Shown piece after piece: positions 47,471-63,800 of a DNA stretch of 64,000 nucleotides. Position numbers and translations under genes: made by a program. Positions within the stretch are counted from its first letter, which is position 1. Every line of letters begins with the position of its first letter. The DNA comes from Combretum micranthum (lineage: Eukaryota > Streptophyta > Magnoliopsida > Myrtales > Combretaceae). Where the stretch lies: positions 186,001-250,000 of the forward strand of contig JAMXBD010000824.1 of NCBI GenBank assembly GCA_024138025.1. The letters are read 5' to 3'. The notes under the pieces are model-generated. The model saw nothing but the letters and a program-made list of their open reading frames with translations. It did not search any database and was not told where the DNA came from.

Positions 47471-49560
47471 CTAGGCTTGGTTAGATACAGGTCTAACACC
47501 TAATGCTCTAGTATGACCATCATACTTTGACTGTGGAAATGGCTTAGTCAATGGATCTGCTACATAGTCATCTGTATGTACTTTGCATATCTTAACATCT
47601 CTTCTATCGATGATCACTCGAATGAGATGATAACATCTGAGTATCTTTTGGATCACTGATGTGATCTTGGTTTCTTAGCTGCATCCAATGCTGCTATATA
47701 CTCTGCCTCTATGGTAGAATCCACAACAGTGTACTGTTTGGAACTCTTCCAGCTTATAGTATCTCCATTTAAACAAAATACATAACCTGTTTGCGATCAG
47801 AAATCGTCAAAATTGGACTGGAAACTGATATTTATGTAACCATTTACCACAAGATCAGTTTCCTATCCCATTTGTCAAAACGACATCCTTAGTCCTTCTC
47901 AAGTACTTTAGACTGTTTTTGACTACTATCCAGTGACTCTCACATGGATCTGACTGATACCAACTAGTGATGCATAAACGACATCTGGTCGAGCGCATAA
48001 CATGGCATACATGATGAAACCAATAGCAGAAGCATATGGAATCCTACTCATGTGTTCACGCTCCTCCTTCTAAGCAGGACATTGAGTCTTACTCAATTTA
48101 ATTCCATGTGACATTGGGAGAAATCCTCTTTTAGATTTTTCCATACTAAATCCTTTTAGTACTTTGTCAATGTATGCACTCTAACTTAGGCTAATGCTCC
48201 TTCTAGATCTATCTCAATAGATCTTAATGCCTAGAATATAGGTAGCTTCACCTAAGTCCTTCATTGAGAAACAATTTCCTAATCATGTCTTGACATTTTG
48301 TAATGTAGGAATATCGTTTCCAATGAACTATATGTCGTTTACATAAAACACTAAGAAAACTATTGCGCTCCCACTAACTTTCTTGTAAACACAAGATTCA
48401 TATTCATTCTTGATGAAATCAAACTGTTTGATTGCATCATCAAGACGAAGATTCCAACTCCGAGATGCTTGCTTCAATCCATAAATGGATTTTTTGAAGC
48501 TTGCAAACCCTATGTGAATTCCCTAGATTATCTAAACCCTCCGGTTGTGTCATGTACACATCCTCAATGATGTTTCCATTCAAGAAGGCTGTTTTGACAT
48601 CCATTTGCCATATCTCGTAGTCATAATACGTGGCTATAACAAAGAATTCTCACAAACTAAAGCATGACTACAAGTGAAAAGGTTTCATCATAGTCTATAC
48701 TATGAGTTTGCTTAAAACCTTTTGCAACTAGTCGTGCTTAGTAGGTATGCACTTTGCTATCCATGTCAGTTTTTTCTTAAAAACCCATCTACACCCAATA
48801 GTCTTAACACCATCAGGTGGATCAATCAAAGTCTAAACTTGATTATCGTACATGGATTGCATTTCTAATTTCATGGTTGATAACCATTTCTCAGAGTCAG
48901 GGCCCTCCATCGCTTCCTGGTAAGATGTAGGCTCATCTTGATCTATGAGTATAACATCACAATTGTCAGTGTTGAGAAATCCATATTTCTCAAGCTGATA
49001 AATCCTACCAGACCTACCCGGCCTTTAGCTAGTGGTTCAGGCTCAGCAACTACTTGCAAGTCTAATTGAACATCCATCATGGGTGCTATGTTAGTTTGTG
49101 GTTCTCGAACTTCTTCGAGTTATATTTTACTCCCACTGGTTTCTTTAGAAACAAATTCTCTTTCTAGAAAGTAACCATTACGAGCAACAAACACTTTGTT
49201 CTCAAATCGGTTTTAGAAGTAATATCCTTTTTGTTTCTTTTGGATATCCCACAAACAACCATATATTAGATTTGGTGTGAGCTTGTCAACACTTGACGTT
49301 TGACATATGCATCACAGCCCAATATCTTTAAAAAGACAAACTGGGACGTTTCCCATTCCATAACTCATATGGTGTCATTTCAATCGATTTTGATGGAACC
49401 TTGTTCAATATAGACGCAACAGTTTCTAGGGCATACCCCAAAAAGAATATTGGAAGATCTGTCTGACTATTATTTGGCCGGACATGTGATGTCAATTCCA
49501 TAACAAGAGTTACATGTGATGTAATTGGAAAAGCGTTTCCTACCTAAATAACTAAATTTT
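47471..49560 (-). pseudogene. Degenerate copia pol (integrase C-part, RT, RNase H)
   Basis: On the minus strand, 49310-49440 reads like the end of integrase (GYALETVA, then MTPYELWNGKRPSLSF and a stop). About 48270-48390 is the RT catalytic region: the usual YVDD is YVND (48334-48345) and is followed two codons later by a TAG (48328-48330). 47471-47656 ends RNase H (VHTDDYVADPLTKPFPQ). Many frameshifts and stops lie between. This is established copia domain order; the product is dead. Confidence 0.88.
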
Positions 49561-49773
49561 GAGCGTCATGCCAAAGCTGACTCAATATTTGGTGAAATAT
49601 GGATCTTATTCTATTAAGAAAATTTGTTTTCCGAATTAATATTGAAGGGTTATTAATTTGATAAAATAGTAGAAGTATGTAAAATGACTTATAAAGATAA
49701 TTAACTTTGCATGCCTCTGTATATAGATCATGACAACAAACAACATAACCTTGCGATCGATTCTTGAAAAGAT

Positions 49774-49784
49774 GCTCTGATACC
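49774..49784 (-). other. Primer-binding site of the copia element
   Basis: GGTATCAGAGC in element orientation, just inside the 5' LTR. It is complementary to the 3' end of plant initiator Met tRNA, the usual copia primer. Confidence 0.88.
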
Positions 49785-49786
49785 CC

Positions 49787-50443
49787 TGTTGGGAATTTAC
49801 GATCCAAATCTGAATCGTGCAGCGGAAAATCGTTTTTCTTTTTTTTTAAATTCCCAATCGGATCCAAGCATTTTCAATTAAATCAGAAATAAATTCTAAA
49901 GGTTTAAAATTTTTATAAAGATCAAATCTTTTGCAGCGAATCAAAAGAAAACCCTAACCCAGTATCCATGTGTATCGATTAGATCAGAACAAGATAAAGA
50001 TTTCAGATCCATACCTTTTGGTACTTTTTTCAAATCTGGAAATTCGGATCTGAGATGTTGCAAACGCAAACACCCTCTACGATATCCACACGAATGAATG
50101 CTCCTTAAAGATCCTCTGTGTGCTAGCACAATCTAGAACACCTTCTAGATTCGAACGGGATTAAACTTTCTAATCACGACTCTCGTGTTATTTGCTTTAG
50201 GGTTTACAGTGTTTTCACTGCAGTCTAATGTGACAGCATGTGTTGTCTAACCCTAAAGACAAACCCTTATGTTCTATTTATAATGTCATTCAATAATGAC
50301 ATTTTTACCCCTTAATCTAATTAAGGATAAATAATTATATTATAATTTATATTAAATAAATTATAAGATAATTAACGAACATAAGAATCCCTAATATAAT
50401 TAGGGAACATATAACTATTTGGCCTAGGGCATAATTACCAACA
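49787..50443 (-). repeat. 5' LTR of the copia element
   Basis: 657 bases with the same TG...CA ends as the 3' LTR. It is followed by the target duplication CTTTC. Confidence 0.95.
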
Positions 50444-50579
50444 CTTTCCATGTTAGACTTCGACCAAAGATATCACATGTGAAACTTTTAAAAAGTTTGG
50501 GTACCGTCGTAGTATGAATTTTTTTTTAGGTGTTATTCTATAAATAAAAAAGTTTAGCTACTATGAATGAAACTTACCC

Positions 50580-51361
50580 TTCTATCTCTTTTATAAAGAA
50601 TTGGTCCCATAAGTTATTGAATTGTTTCAAATTTATATCTAATGATTATCTACCATTCAAATATTTATCAAATTAACTTCTATAATCATATTAATGATTG
50701 AATAACATGCCATGAAAGAAGTGGGAACTATCTTTTCTTATATATATATATATATATATATATTAATTACATATATATTCGCTCTTATTGTTTAAGTAAA
50801 TAGAACACCTTGTCCTTGGTTTTATTTACATGATAGGGCTTTTTCGTTTCTTTCATTTATTCTTTTTTTTTCCTTTTATTTTGGGTAAATTGCATTTATC
50901 CATGCCATAAGCTTCTTTTTCTTTTTTCACTATTATAACTGTGGAGGGGAGATTCGAATATAGTAGTTCTCACTTGAGAGATTATAGAAAATACCACTAG
51001 GCTACAAGGTTATTAGCCCCATCTTATAAGCTTTCTAAAATTACATTTATATCTCTAATTTTGGATTTTATCTGGCATTAAATATATTACATCCTAAATT
51101 ATATTAATGTTGCTCTTTTTAATCATGAAGACATGCTAATTAACTATGTCATGTTTAAATATTTTAAACATAGTTAATATTTTGTATTTTGACACTGAAA
51201 AAAGAAACAATTTGATCATGTAAGATTTAGGCGCAAACACTTAATTTATTCATTAAAAAAAAAGGAGAAGAGAAATTGAGTTCACGGCATGAATACACCA
51301 AGTTGAAAGACCAATATCGAAAGACTACATAGCATGTAATGTCAAATGTGAAAAATGAATA
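50580..51361. other. Spacer between foldback element and locus 11
   Basis: No gene is seen. A (TA)n microsatellite lies at about 50742-50763. The remainder is AT-rich. Confidence 0.6.
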
Positions 51362-54611
<3,250 letters not shown>

Positions 54612-55577
54612 GTGGAAATGTCTTTAGAGAAATATTAGTACAAGTCAGATGAGAGAAAATGACAACCATATATAAGAGAAATGTTCAAGTCAAATTGCAT
54701 TAGGATATTTAGATGAGAAAAAATGGATAACCATATAATAAATGAGGTTTTCAAGTCAAATTGTATAGGTATTTCGATAAGAATTCCACATCTTTCCATC
54801 ATTAAGATCATTCTCTTTAACATTACTTAATTTAAGGGCCACTTTTTAGCACACATGAAATCATGAGCTAAGCATTATTTTGAAAACCTATTCTCCTAGG
54901 TAGACTTAGATTGGGGTAACCATGCTAAAAATTTCAACAAGTGATATTAGGTCCATATGGCCTCATGACCCATGAAGATCTGCTTATGGTAGTGGCCCAT
55001 GATAGAAGATCCAAGTTCATTTAATGAAGAATAAACCTAATAAGTTGGCAACTATTACTAAGCCAAGCCATTAATGATGAAGTATTGTGGCGCAAGACCA
55101 AATGCCCAAGGAAAGAAGAAGGCTTAATGAGGAAGACCCAAGCAATAAGATGAAAAATTGAGGCCTTTAAGACTCAAGATAAGCACAAATCTAGAATATG
55201 AAGATTATAATGGACCTATGGCCTCGAAGGCTTTTCTTGAGGTACAAGCCAAGCTCATGAATTGAAGGTAAGTCATATCTGAAACAGGCCAATTGAACTT
55301 AAGGGAGGAGTGTTAGAAATGTCATCGGAAAAAAATCTTATATGAGCTAGATGAGAGACAATGGATGGCCATATAATAAAACAGGTGTTCGAGTCAAATT
55401 GCCTTAGGGCATTTTAATAGGAAGGTCACCTCCCTCCTCCATTAGTAAGGCTTATTATCTCTAATATTACTTACGGCCTAGTCTCTAGCCCATATAAAAT
55501 CATAACCTAAGCATTATTTTGAAGACCTACTCTCTCATGAAAATTTGGACCAAGCTTGCCATCCTAAGAATTTCCAA
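54612..55577 (+). mobile_element. Possible TRIM (miniature LTR retrotransposon)
   Basis: Two diverged direct repeats (about 54612-54939 and 55311-55577) share blocks such as AAGCATTATTTTGAA and CAAGTCAAATTG/CGAGTCAAATTG. The second starts TGTTAGAAATGTC right after a purine tract AAGGGAGGAG (55301-55310). The first ends in CAACA followed by AGTGATATTAGGTCCA, a decayed form of the initiator-tRNA primer site. The interior is about 370 bases and has no coding capacity. Confidence 0.6.
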
Positions 55578-56108
55578 TGGTATAGGTTTATTTTTTAGTA
55601 AATTAATGTGCTTTTTCAAGTAAAAAGAAAAAAGAAAACAAAAGGAAATGTTTATTCCAACTTAAAAGAACCTGATCAAGTTCTATAGGAACCATGTTTA
55701 TCGGGCCTTTTCAATCAACATGTAAGCTAAATAAGTCTTATACTCAGTTCCTATTGAACGTGATTGAACTAATTAGACAATTCAAGTTTGACTATAATGA
55801 TTTTAGATATTAAAAGTACTTATAATTTGACTAAGACTATAACCTAATCAAATTCGAACAAACATTAAGCTAATCTTGAATAGCTTGCAAACTTGTTAAA
55901 TCCTGTCCCGCAAGTTTAAAAGAAAGTTATAAGATGAGCAATAAAGAGGAAAAATTTTATTGCTTCTAGATACAACACACCAAATCACAAACAGAAGAGT
56001 CTGAACACGCACGTGGGAAACAAAAGCAAAATGTTCAGGCACCTCAACAACTTACACTGTTATTACCTTCTAAATTAGAACAACAAAACACAATACTAAA
56101 CATTAACA
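55578..56108. other. Spacer left of locus 12
   Basis: AT-rich with no recognisable gene or element. Confidence 0.5.
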
Positions 56109-57166
<1,058 letters not shown>

Positions 57167-57600
57167 ATTGAATTGCTCACACCCTGCTGCTTGAAACAAT
57201 GTTTTCATGGTTGAACATCATTCATCATCCTTAATTATAAATGTTCATAGGGCCAGCCGGCGGCTGTTGTCCTGTTTAGTTGTTTTTTACTGTGAATGTG
57301 AAGGGAATCGGTAAACATTGAAAATCACTTCTTTTTGGATTAAGCGTTCATCATTTTTGTTTCATAATCAATAATTTGTTTATTTGATTAAAAGGGACAC
57401 CAAACAGATCATTCAATAGTTTTAATTAAAAAATTAAAACTAAAAGTACCTTTGAAAGATTATAATTAACGTGGAAAAGGATGGAAATTTCAAAAGATTA
57501 TAAAAGTACTTTCAATGTTAAAGTTAAAACAAATAAAGAAAGGGATATATAATCTATTAAATATTTTGATTTTTTCTATTCAACTTATTATTTTAATTAA

Positions 57601-58002
57601 GGAAAATTATAAAAATATGACATGTTTTTAATACTTTTACAAAATGAGCTAAGTTAAATTTTCAACAAATACATAATATATGTTTTGACACTTTGACAAA
57701 TAAGTGATATAGTTTTATTTTGACAAATACATAACTCATGTTTTATACTTTTGTAAAATAGTGAACTGAGTTTTTGTTTTTGACAAATAGATGACCTATG
57801 TTTTCATATATCTTTTATCTATTATCACTACAAAAAACAAGTAATGTATTTGTTAAAAAACAAACTTAGGCCAGCGAAATTACAAAACACGGATCGTGTA
57901 TTTATTAATAAATAAACTCAAGTTATATATTTGTCAAAAATTAAAATTCAGATCACTTATTTATAAAAATAATAAAACATATCATATTTTTATAATTAAC
58001 CC
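57601..58002. mobile_element. Mutator-type MITE with 10-base target duplication
   Basis: 402 bases with long inverted arms: GGAAAATTATAAAAATATGA on the left and, in reverse from the right, GGGTTAATTATAAAAATATG. It is flanked by the perfect duplication TTTTAATTAA (57591-57600 and 58003-58012). The arms contain degenerate internal repeats around TTGACAAATA. It has no coding capacity. The length of the duplication points to a Mutator-like source. Confidence 0.82.
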
Positions 58003-58282
58003 TTTTAATTAAACAATATAAAAGGGGAAATTTTTCATTACGTATCTCTTCATTTTCAACTCGCGAATACAGATAAAAAGGAAATATATTTTTATTCTTA
58101 TCCACTCTCCTAAGATTAACAAACACATTAAATGTTCTTGTTTAAAATGAATGGTTAAGGCTTTCTCTCCATTTTTCTTTTTTTTTTTTTTTAAAAAAAA
58201 AAGAAACCTTTTTTCCTTCTTTCTTTGGTTAACTACATTTGCCGCATTCCATCAAATTTTAAAATTCTTTCAACGCCTTTAA

Positions 58283-58518
58283 GGGTATGTTTGATTAGCT
58301 TTTCTTAGTAGGTATATATACTTTTTTTTCAATTTTTTTTCTAATAGTTGTTTATTAAGAAATAAATATAGATAAAGAAATAGTTGATAGTTTTTATTAA
58401 AAGAATCAAATATAAATAAAACATAAATGCAAATAAGATATATTTATATATATCGTTTCGATACGAATATAAAAACAGATAAAGATATGAATAAAAAACA
58501 TACCATCCAAACAAACCC
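58283..58518. mobile_element. Tourist-like MITE with TAA target duplication
   Basis: 236 bases with ends GGGTATGTTTGATTAG and, in reverse, GGGTTTGTTTGGATGG. TAA lies directly outside on both sides (58280-58282 and 58519-58521), as for PIF/Harbinger MITEs. It has no coding capacity. Confidence 0.72.
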
Positions 58519-58521
58519 TAA

Positions 58522-59499
58522 ATTTTATCCATATAATATTACACCCAAGTAAGTCAGTTTCATTAATATATAGATACTCCTTGATTAGCTTTAATTCTGT
58601 GGCCACCATTTGATAATCTTCATAATTAAGCAAATAACCTGAACAAATTTTACAATTATGGGTCTTATTCAAAGGAGAAAGTTGATGCTGGTGTTGTTTG
58701 AAAAGTTTCAAGGATGAATAACATTAAATATTTGCTTTAGTTTCACTAGTTTAGCCACTTTCACCCGCAGCGACTTGTTAAAATTCATGCAACATATAAA
58801 TTACGCCTACATAGCATTAGAATACTTAAGTGGTACACTTACGATAGTTAAATTCCCAACCAATATAAAATTGATCTTAGGTTTTTTTTTCTTAATTTTA
58901 TTTGATTGAAATTTATATAGTAAACATCAAATCTAGTACCTAAATTTTGCATAAAAATTTTATTTGCAATTTAAATTTAAAAGTAATAAATTTAATACCC
59001 CACCAAACTTTTTATAAGTATTTTTACAACATCCTGAACACCATTTATAATGTTTGCTAACTTAGAAAGATGACATATTATTGAGTTTTACAAATTCCAC
59101 TAATACCATCTATTATTAATAGTCTACTTATTCCATGTCAAGAAAACAAATAAAAATAATTACAAAAAGTTAGATTTGACATTAAATTAACTCCTTTAAA
59201 TTTTATGTACAAATTAAATTTTTGTATAAAATTTAGTTATCAGATTTAATATGTTCTTAAATTTACAATATTGTTTTCATAAATAGGTATTCTTTGGAAT
59301 AATTGGTCGTGCAAAAGACGAAAGCAAACATTATTTCATCAATTACCACACGCATCAAGTATCAACAACTTTTCTAAAATGCTAGACCTGCACTACAACG
59401 TTTGCATTTCTATCGATATTGTTTATCATGGTGGGACACACTGCCATTTGTTATTTGTTTGTTTAATAGAAAATAAAATGAGAACGTAGAAGCCACCAA
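58522..59499. other. Spacer between MITE and tRNA gene
   Basis: AT-rich, with no gene or element recognised. Confidence 0.5.
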
Positions 59500-59571
59500 G
59501 TCGTTGTAGTATAGTGGTGAGTATTCCCGCCTGTCACGCGGGCGACCCGGGTTCGATCCCCGGCAACGGCG
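59500..59571 (+). tRNA. tRNA-Asp (anticodon GTC)
   Basis: 72-base cloverleaf without intron. The acceptor arm GTCGTTG pairs with CAACGGC, with G as discriminator. The D-arm region is TAGTATAGTGGTGAGTA. The anticodon loop is CTGTCAC with GTC at 59533-59535 between CCCGC and GCGGG. The T arm is CCGGGTTCGATCCCCGG. The internal A box (TAGTATAGTGG) and B box (GGTTCGATCC) are intact. It matches the usual plant nuclear tRNA-Asp, and no CCA is encoded. A TTTT terminator follows. It is probably functional and unrelated to the GST cluster. Confidence 0.97.
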
Positions 59572-59576
59572 ATTCC

Positions 59577-59580
59577 TTTT
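59577..59580 (+). terminator. RNA polymerase III terminator of tRNA-Asp
   Basis: First T4 run, 6 bases after the tRNA end, the normal pol III stop signal. Confidence 0.8.
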
Positions 59581-60229
59581 GTTTTCCTGAAAATTTACGT
59601 TTTTTTTAATATACCCTTTTGCTCCTTTTTGCACTTTATTCTCCATGGTTTTGGTTGTCTCTTGGTTTTCTTTATAATAACTGTTATTTAACTGATCCTT
59701 TTGCATTAAAATTTGTAGTCTTAAATTTTATTTAGAGAAGATTCTTTATAAAAATGCTTATATATATATATGTAAATACACATTTAGTCCTTATAAGCTT
59801 TTAAAATTTTATAATAATATGATTTCCACCAGATTTGATAAATTTTTGGTCCACCTATATGCTTGCTATGATAATTTAACAAAACCATAGTGTTAAATAT
59901 GTTTAATTACATAATATATTAAAAAATTATATTTAATATATTTAACTGTGTGATGTAATAAAATAATAATATATAAGAAGATAAGAAAAAGTAAAGGAAA
60001 AAAAAAAAAAAGGCTTGAAAGATTCTGTAAATACCAACCATCTTGTCCATCATGCGTACCAAGGCCAAGAAGAGTTAGCACAAGCCAAAGATGAATGAAA
60101 ATTTTAAAGAATTTAATAATTGCCCTGTTTTTATAAAATTTACCATTAAGGATCCAAATAGAAAAGAAAAAAAAATGGTACAAAACTCAAATAAAAAATG
60201 AGTAAGCATGCAACATTAAGATTGTATTT
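59581..60229. other. Spacer right of the tRNA
   Basis: AT-rich, with poly-A near 60000-60010. No gene is supported; the minus-strand open frame at 59893-60183 is low-complexity. Confidence 0.5.
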
Positions 60230-62000
60230 TTTATTTCCTTATAATTATATTTAATATATTATATGGAATGTTTTGTCTGTTTCTAACGCTTGAACTGATT
60301 AAATACGTAAATATGATTTATATTAAACTAATCAACTATCAAATCCATGTCTATAATATGATTTATGTTATGCTATTTAGTCTATTGCAAGTTATAGATG
60401 CCATTTAGGGAGGGTATTAAAATTTGAAAATCGTGGACAAAATTGCATTTTTGAAATACCATTCTAACTTTTGAAAACTACAAATTGTAAATATGAGACT
60501 TGTAAATTTTCAAAATCGTATCTTGTAAATACTATTTTGTATCGATAAAATGGTAATTAATTTTCTTTAAGTGTATTTTCTATACAAGAATAGCAAATGA
60601 GGGTGACATCTTGTACGTATAATAGAATGAACCAAGTTGAGTTGCAAGTTTCAGGTGCATTATTTAACCAAACACAAGCTTTCAAGTTTTCAATTATTGG
60701 TTTGACGTGCTCGTGAGTATAGTAAAAGGAGGGAGGACATGGATAAGTTTGGCCTAGTTTTCACTAAAATCAAATCAAGTCATAATTTATAATTTGTCTT
60801 CTTCTTTTTTTTTTTCCTTTCCTAGTCCAGACCCTTAAATAATGGATTGATTCAGTTTGGAATACTGATTAAATCAAAATTCTAATAAAAAAAAACTGAG
60901 CGATAATAATTTACATTTGTGTAGATATTCAAATAATGAAACAATTCTACAAAGTTCATATTGTATATCTCAATAAAATACTTTATAAACCCATCACATT
61001 CATAATTCATAATCCTTCATAAAGTCATTTAGTTACTACCACAGTACATTCACAGACTAATACATAATAACATATAATCTATAATTCTCTAAAAAATCAT
61101 CCAATCAATCATCTATTAAAAAATTTCGCAAAAAAAAAAAAAAAATTATCTATCAAAAAAGTCATTTATGAATAAAAGTGATATGCTAACAAACTATACG
61201 ATGAAAAATTTAATATATAATAAGATATATAACTAGATAACAAAATTCACACTCCATAAAGTTCAAACTATTAATGTAAAACAACATTAAATTACTAACA
61301 AAGTATATATCTTAAACCTAAAAAATAATTAAAAAAATAAATTATTATTAACCAATATTCATCATATAATAGATATCATAATAAAATTATAAGAATATAT
61401 CTACCATTTAATCCATCATTTTAATAAAATTTATAATTACATAAAATATTTTTATATTTGTTTTAAAAGGTTTGGTTTGATTTTATGGATTGGTTCGATT
61501 TATCCTTTCAAACCAACAATAAATTTACAGATTTGTTTAGATTGAGAATTTTCTAAACCAAACTATTTAAAAAACAAAAATCATATTTTTGGTTTGGTTT
61601 AATTCGGTTATAAATTAATTTGATTGGATTGATTCTTTTCACACCCCTAAGTAAAACTCTACGTTAAGGTTAAACCTATATATTTCGTACTCAATCTAGT
61701 TTGGGCAAAATTTGAGGTTCAATATAGATTCAATTTTCTTACAATCATTATAGTGGACGTGGCTTTTCCACTTTTTCATCTTAGCTTCTATGTCAATTCA
61801 AGAAACCAAAGTTTTGGTTGTTAAGTGCCAAAAAAAGACCGATGAATTAATTTCTACAGTCAAGATGTGCTGTTTTTAAACATTATCAGACAAAATCCAA
61901 GAGCTTCTCCTTTCAATAAAATAAGGTATTAACACTTAAGTAGAATCAATCAGCAGCGTATAGGTGACAAATCCTGTAAGTATATATTTGGACCATCTAC
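60230..62000. repeat. Local duplicate, copy 1 (carries a hAT insertion)
   Basis: 60230-60727 and 61657-62000 together match 63040-63800 (TATGGAATGTTTTGTCTGTT, TAACGCTTGAACT, TTTGA-GTGCTCGTG, TAAGGTTAAACCTATA, TCAGCAGCGT). Copy 1 is interrupted by the element at 60728-61648. No gene is seen. Confidence 0.8.
60728..61648. mobile_element. hAT-like element outside the GST array
   Basis: 921 bases, absent from the sister duplicate, which runs straight through TATACTAAAACTCTAAG at 63491. Flanks TAGTAAAA (60720-60727) and AAGTAAAA (61649-61656) agree at 7 of 8 bases, the target-duplication length of hAT elements. The right end in reverse starts AGGGGTGTGAAAAGAATC, a hAT-type terminus. The interior is homologous to the four array copies (GATTAAATCAAAATTCTAA, then ACTTGTGTAAATA-like). 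It has no transposase. Confidence 0.78.
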
Positions 62001-63039
62001 ATCCTATAAGATCTTAAAGAGATTCTTAAAATATCATATCAGTATTTTAACGATTTTAATTTTTTAAAAATATCATGCCACATTTGATGCATTGAAATCG
62101 TTTAGAATGGAATAAATTGACATGTAAAGAATGAAATGAAATAAAATGAATGGCGGAATGATAATTTTTTTTTTTTTTGTATGAATACATCATCAAATAG
62201 GATGGAATGAACATGGAATTTGTCAAAAATATCATAACAATAAAATGTGACTAAAAAATGTATGAGAGGATGAAAAAGTAATTATAATAATAAACATTAA
62301 TGAGAAAGGAATGGAATGACGGCCTTCTGAATGGTGGAATCGAATTTCCCCCTCAAAGACGAAATCATAGATTCTAGAGAATTGTGATTCCGGTTTTAAA
62401 AATGAATTCAAATATAGGAATGGGACTAGAACTCAGAATCGTAAGTCCATTATTGGTCTATTCGTTAGTACCAAACGTGGCATCACTACCTTTACTTAAG
62501 ATCATGTATTTTTTAGTTTTCATGGGCCTCATATACCTTTACATAATATACTTAAGATAATAAAAAAAAACTATAAAAAAAAAAACCATGAATGATCTTA
62601 TGTTTTTTAAGTTCTTTACAGAGGCCCTAAAAAATTCTACGAACCTTTCTCATTCTATAGGATCTCAAAAAGTAAGATCCTTCATATAAGTCTTGTATCA
62701 AAGGCCACGGATAGGGATGCTCTTAGTATGTCAAAATATTAGTGGTATTTGCTAATGGATTAGTGTAATAATTCTTAATGGTTCTCTAGATAAGTATTTG
62801 AGTTCCATATAATAGGCCCTTTTGAAATATCTACTTAATACTACTTTCCATGAATATTCATTAATACCGGGAGCATAATAGTATGACGAATATTTTTTCT
62901 AATCAGTTTTTTGAAATCCACTCAAAAGACCTTTCTGAAATATCTGTCAAATACTACTTTTCATGTGAATATTAAGATTTTATAGGTATTTATTCAAGGC
63001 ACTAATCAATTATAATTTTAGATCAAAGTAGGGTATGGA
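62001..63039. other. Spacer between the two local duplicates
   Basis: No gene is seen. 62090-62345 has a GGAATGAA/TGGAATG-rich composition reminiscent of another MITE, with ends unresolved. Confidence 0.45.
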
Positions 63040-63800
63040 TGTAATATTGTATATATTATATGGAATGTTTTGTCTGTTTGTAACGCTTGAACTAATTAAA
63101 TACATAAATATGATTTATATTAAACTAATCACCTATCAAATTCGCATTAATGACGTTCAAGTTTTTTTTAACAAAAAAAAAATCCATATCTAAAATATGA
63201 TTTATGCTATGCTATTTAGTAAATTGCAAGTTATAGATGTGATTTAGAGAAGGTAATAAAATTTGAAAATCTTAAATAAAATTGTGTTTTTTAAATGCCA
63301 TTCTACTTTTGAAAATTGCAAATAGTAGGTGTGACACTTGTAATTTTTCAAAAATCGAATCTTATAAGTTGTAAATACTATTTTGTATCTGAACAATGTT
63401 AACCAAGTTGAGTTGCAAGATTCAGGTATACTATTTAACCAAAGACGAGCTTTCAAGTTTTCAATTATTGGTTTGATGTGCTCGTGGGTATACTAAAACT
63501 CTAAGTTAAGGTTAAACCTATAAATTTCGTGCTCAATCGAGCTTGGGAAAATTTTGAGGTTCAATATAGATTCAATTTTCTTACAACCATTATAGTGGGC
63601 ACGGGCCATCCACTATTTCATCGTATCTTCTATGTCAATTCAAGAAAGCAAAGTATTGGTTGTTATACAAAGTCCAAGAGCTTCTCCTTTCAATAAAATA
63701 AGGTACTCACACGTAACTACAATGAATCAGCAGCGTTTAGGTGTAGGTATCTAGATATGTGACAGATCCTATAAAAGTATACTTACAGCATCTACATCCC
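63040..63800. repeat. Local duplicate, copy 2 (empty hAT site)
   Basis: Matches 60230-60727 joined to 61657-62000 without the 921-base element. The 30-40 base A/T insertion near 63155-63185 is private to this copy. No gene is seen. Confidence 0.8.

Larger units (their letters stand above)
45779..50443 (-). mobile_element. Ty1/copia LTR retrotransposon, internally deleted
   Basis: The LTRs (45779-46431 and 49787-50443) are nearly identical and begin and end TG...CA. They are flanked by a perfect 5-base target duplication CTTTC (45774-45778 and 50444-50448). A primer-binding site (49774-49784) and polypurine tract fix the orientation as minus. The internal part is about 3.36 kb. Remnants of integrase, reverse transcriptase and RNase H are recognisable in the copia order (integrase before RT), but gag, protease and the start of integrase are absent. 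It cannot be autonomous. The near-identical LTRs and perfect duplication suggest a fairly recent insertion, between loci 10 and 11. Confidence 0.95.
45214..50579. mobile_element. DNA foldback element split by the copia insertion
   Basis: The left arm (about 45214-45355) starts GGGGTAAGTTTTATC and runs to a block around TCTTTGGTCGAA. The right arm (about 50450-50579), read in reverse, starts GGGTAAGTTTCATTC and contains CTAAAAAAAAA, AAACTTTTTAAAAG and ATCTTTGGTCGAAG in the same order. Flanking TTCCATCTT and TTCTATCTC may be a diverged 9-base target duplication, as for Mutator-like elements. Without the 4.67-kb copia insert the element would be about 0.7 kb. It has no transposase. A CT run is inside at about 45443-45465. 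Confidence 0.6.
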
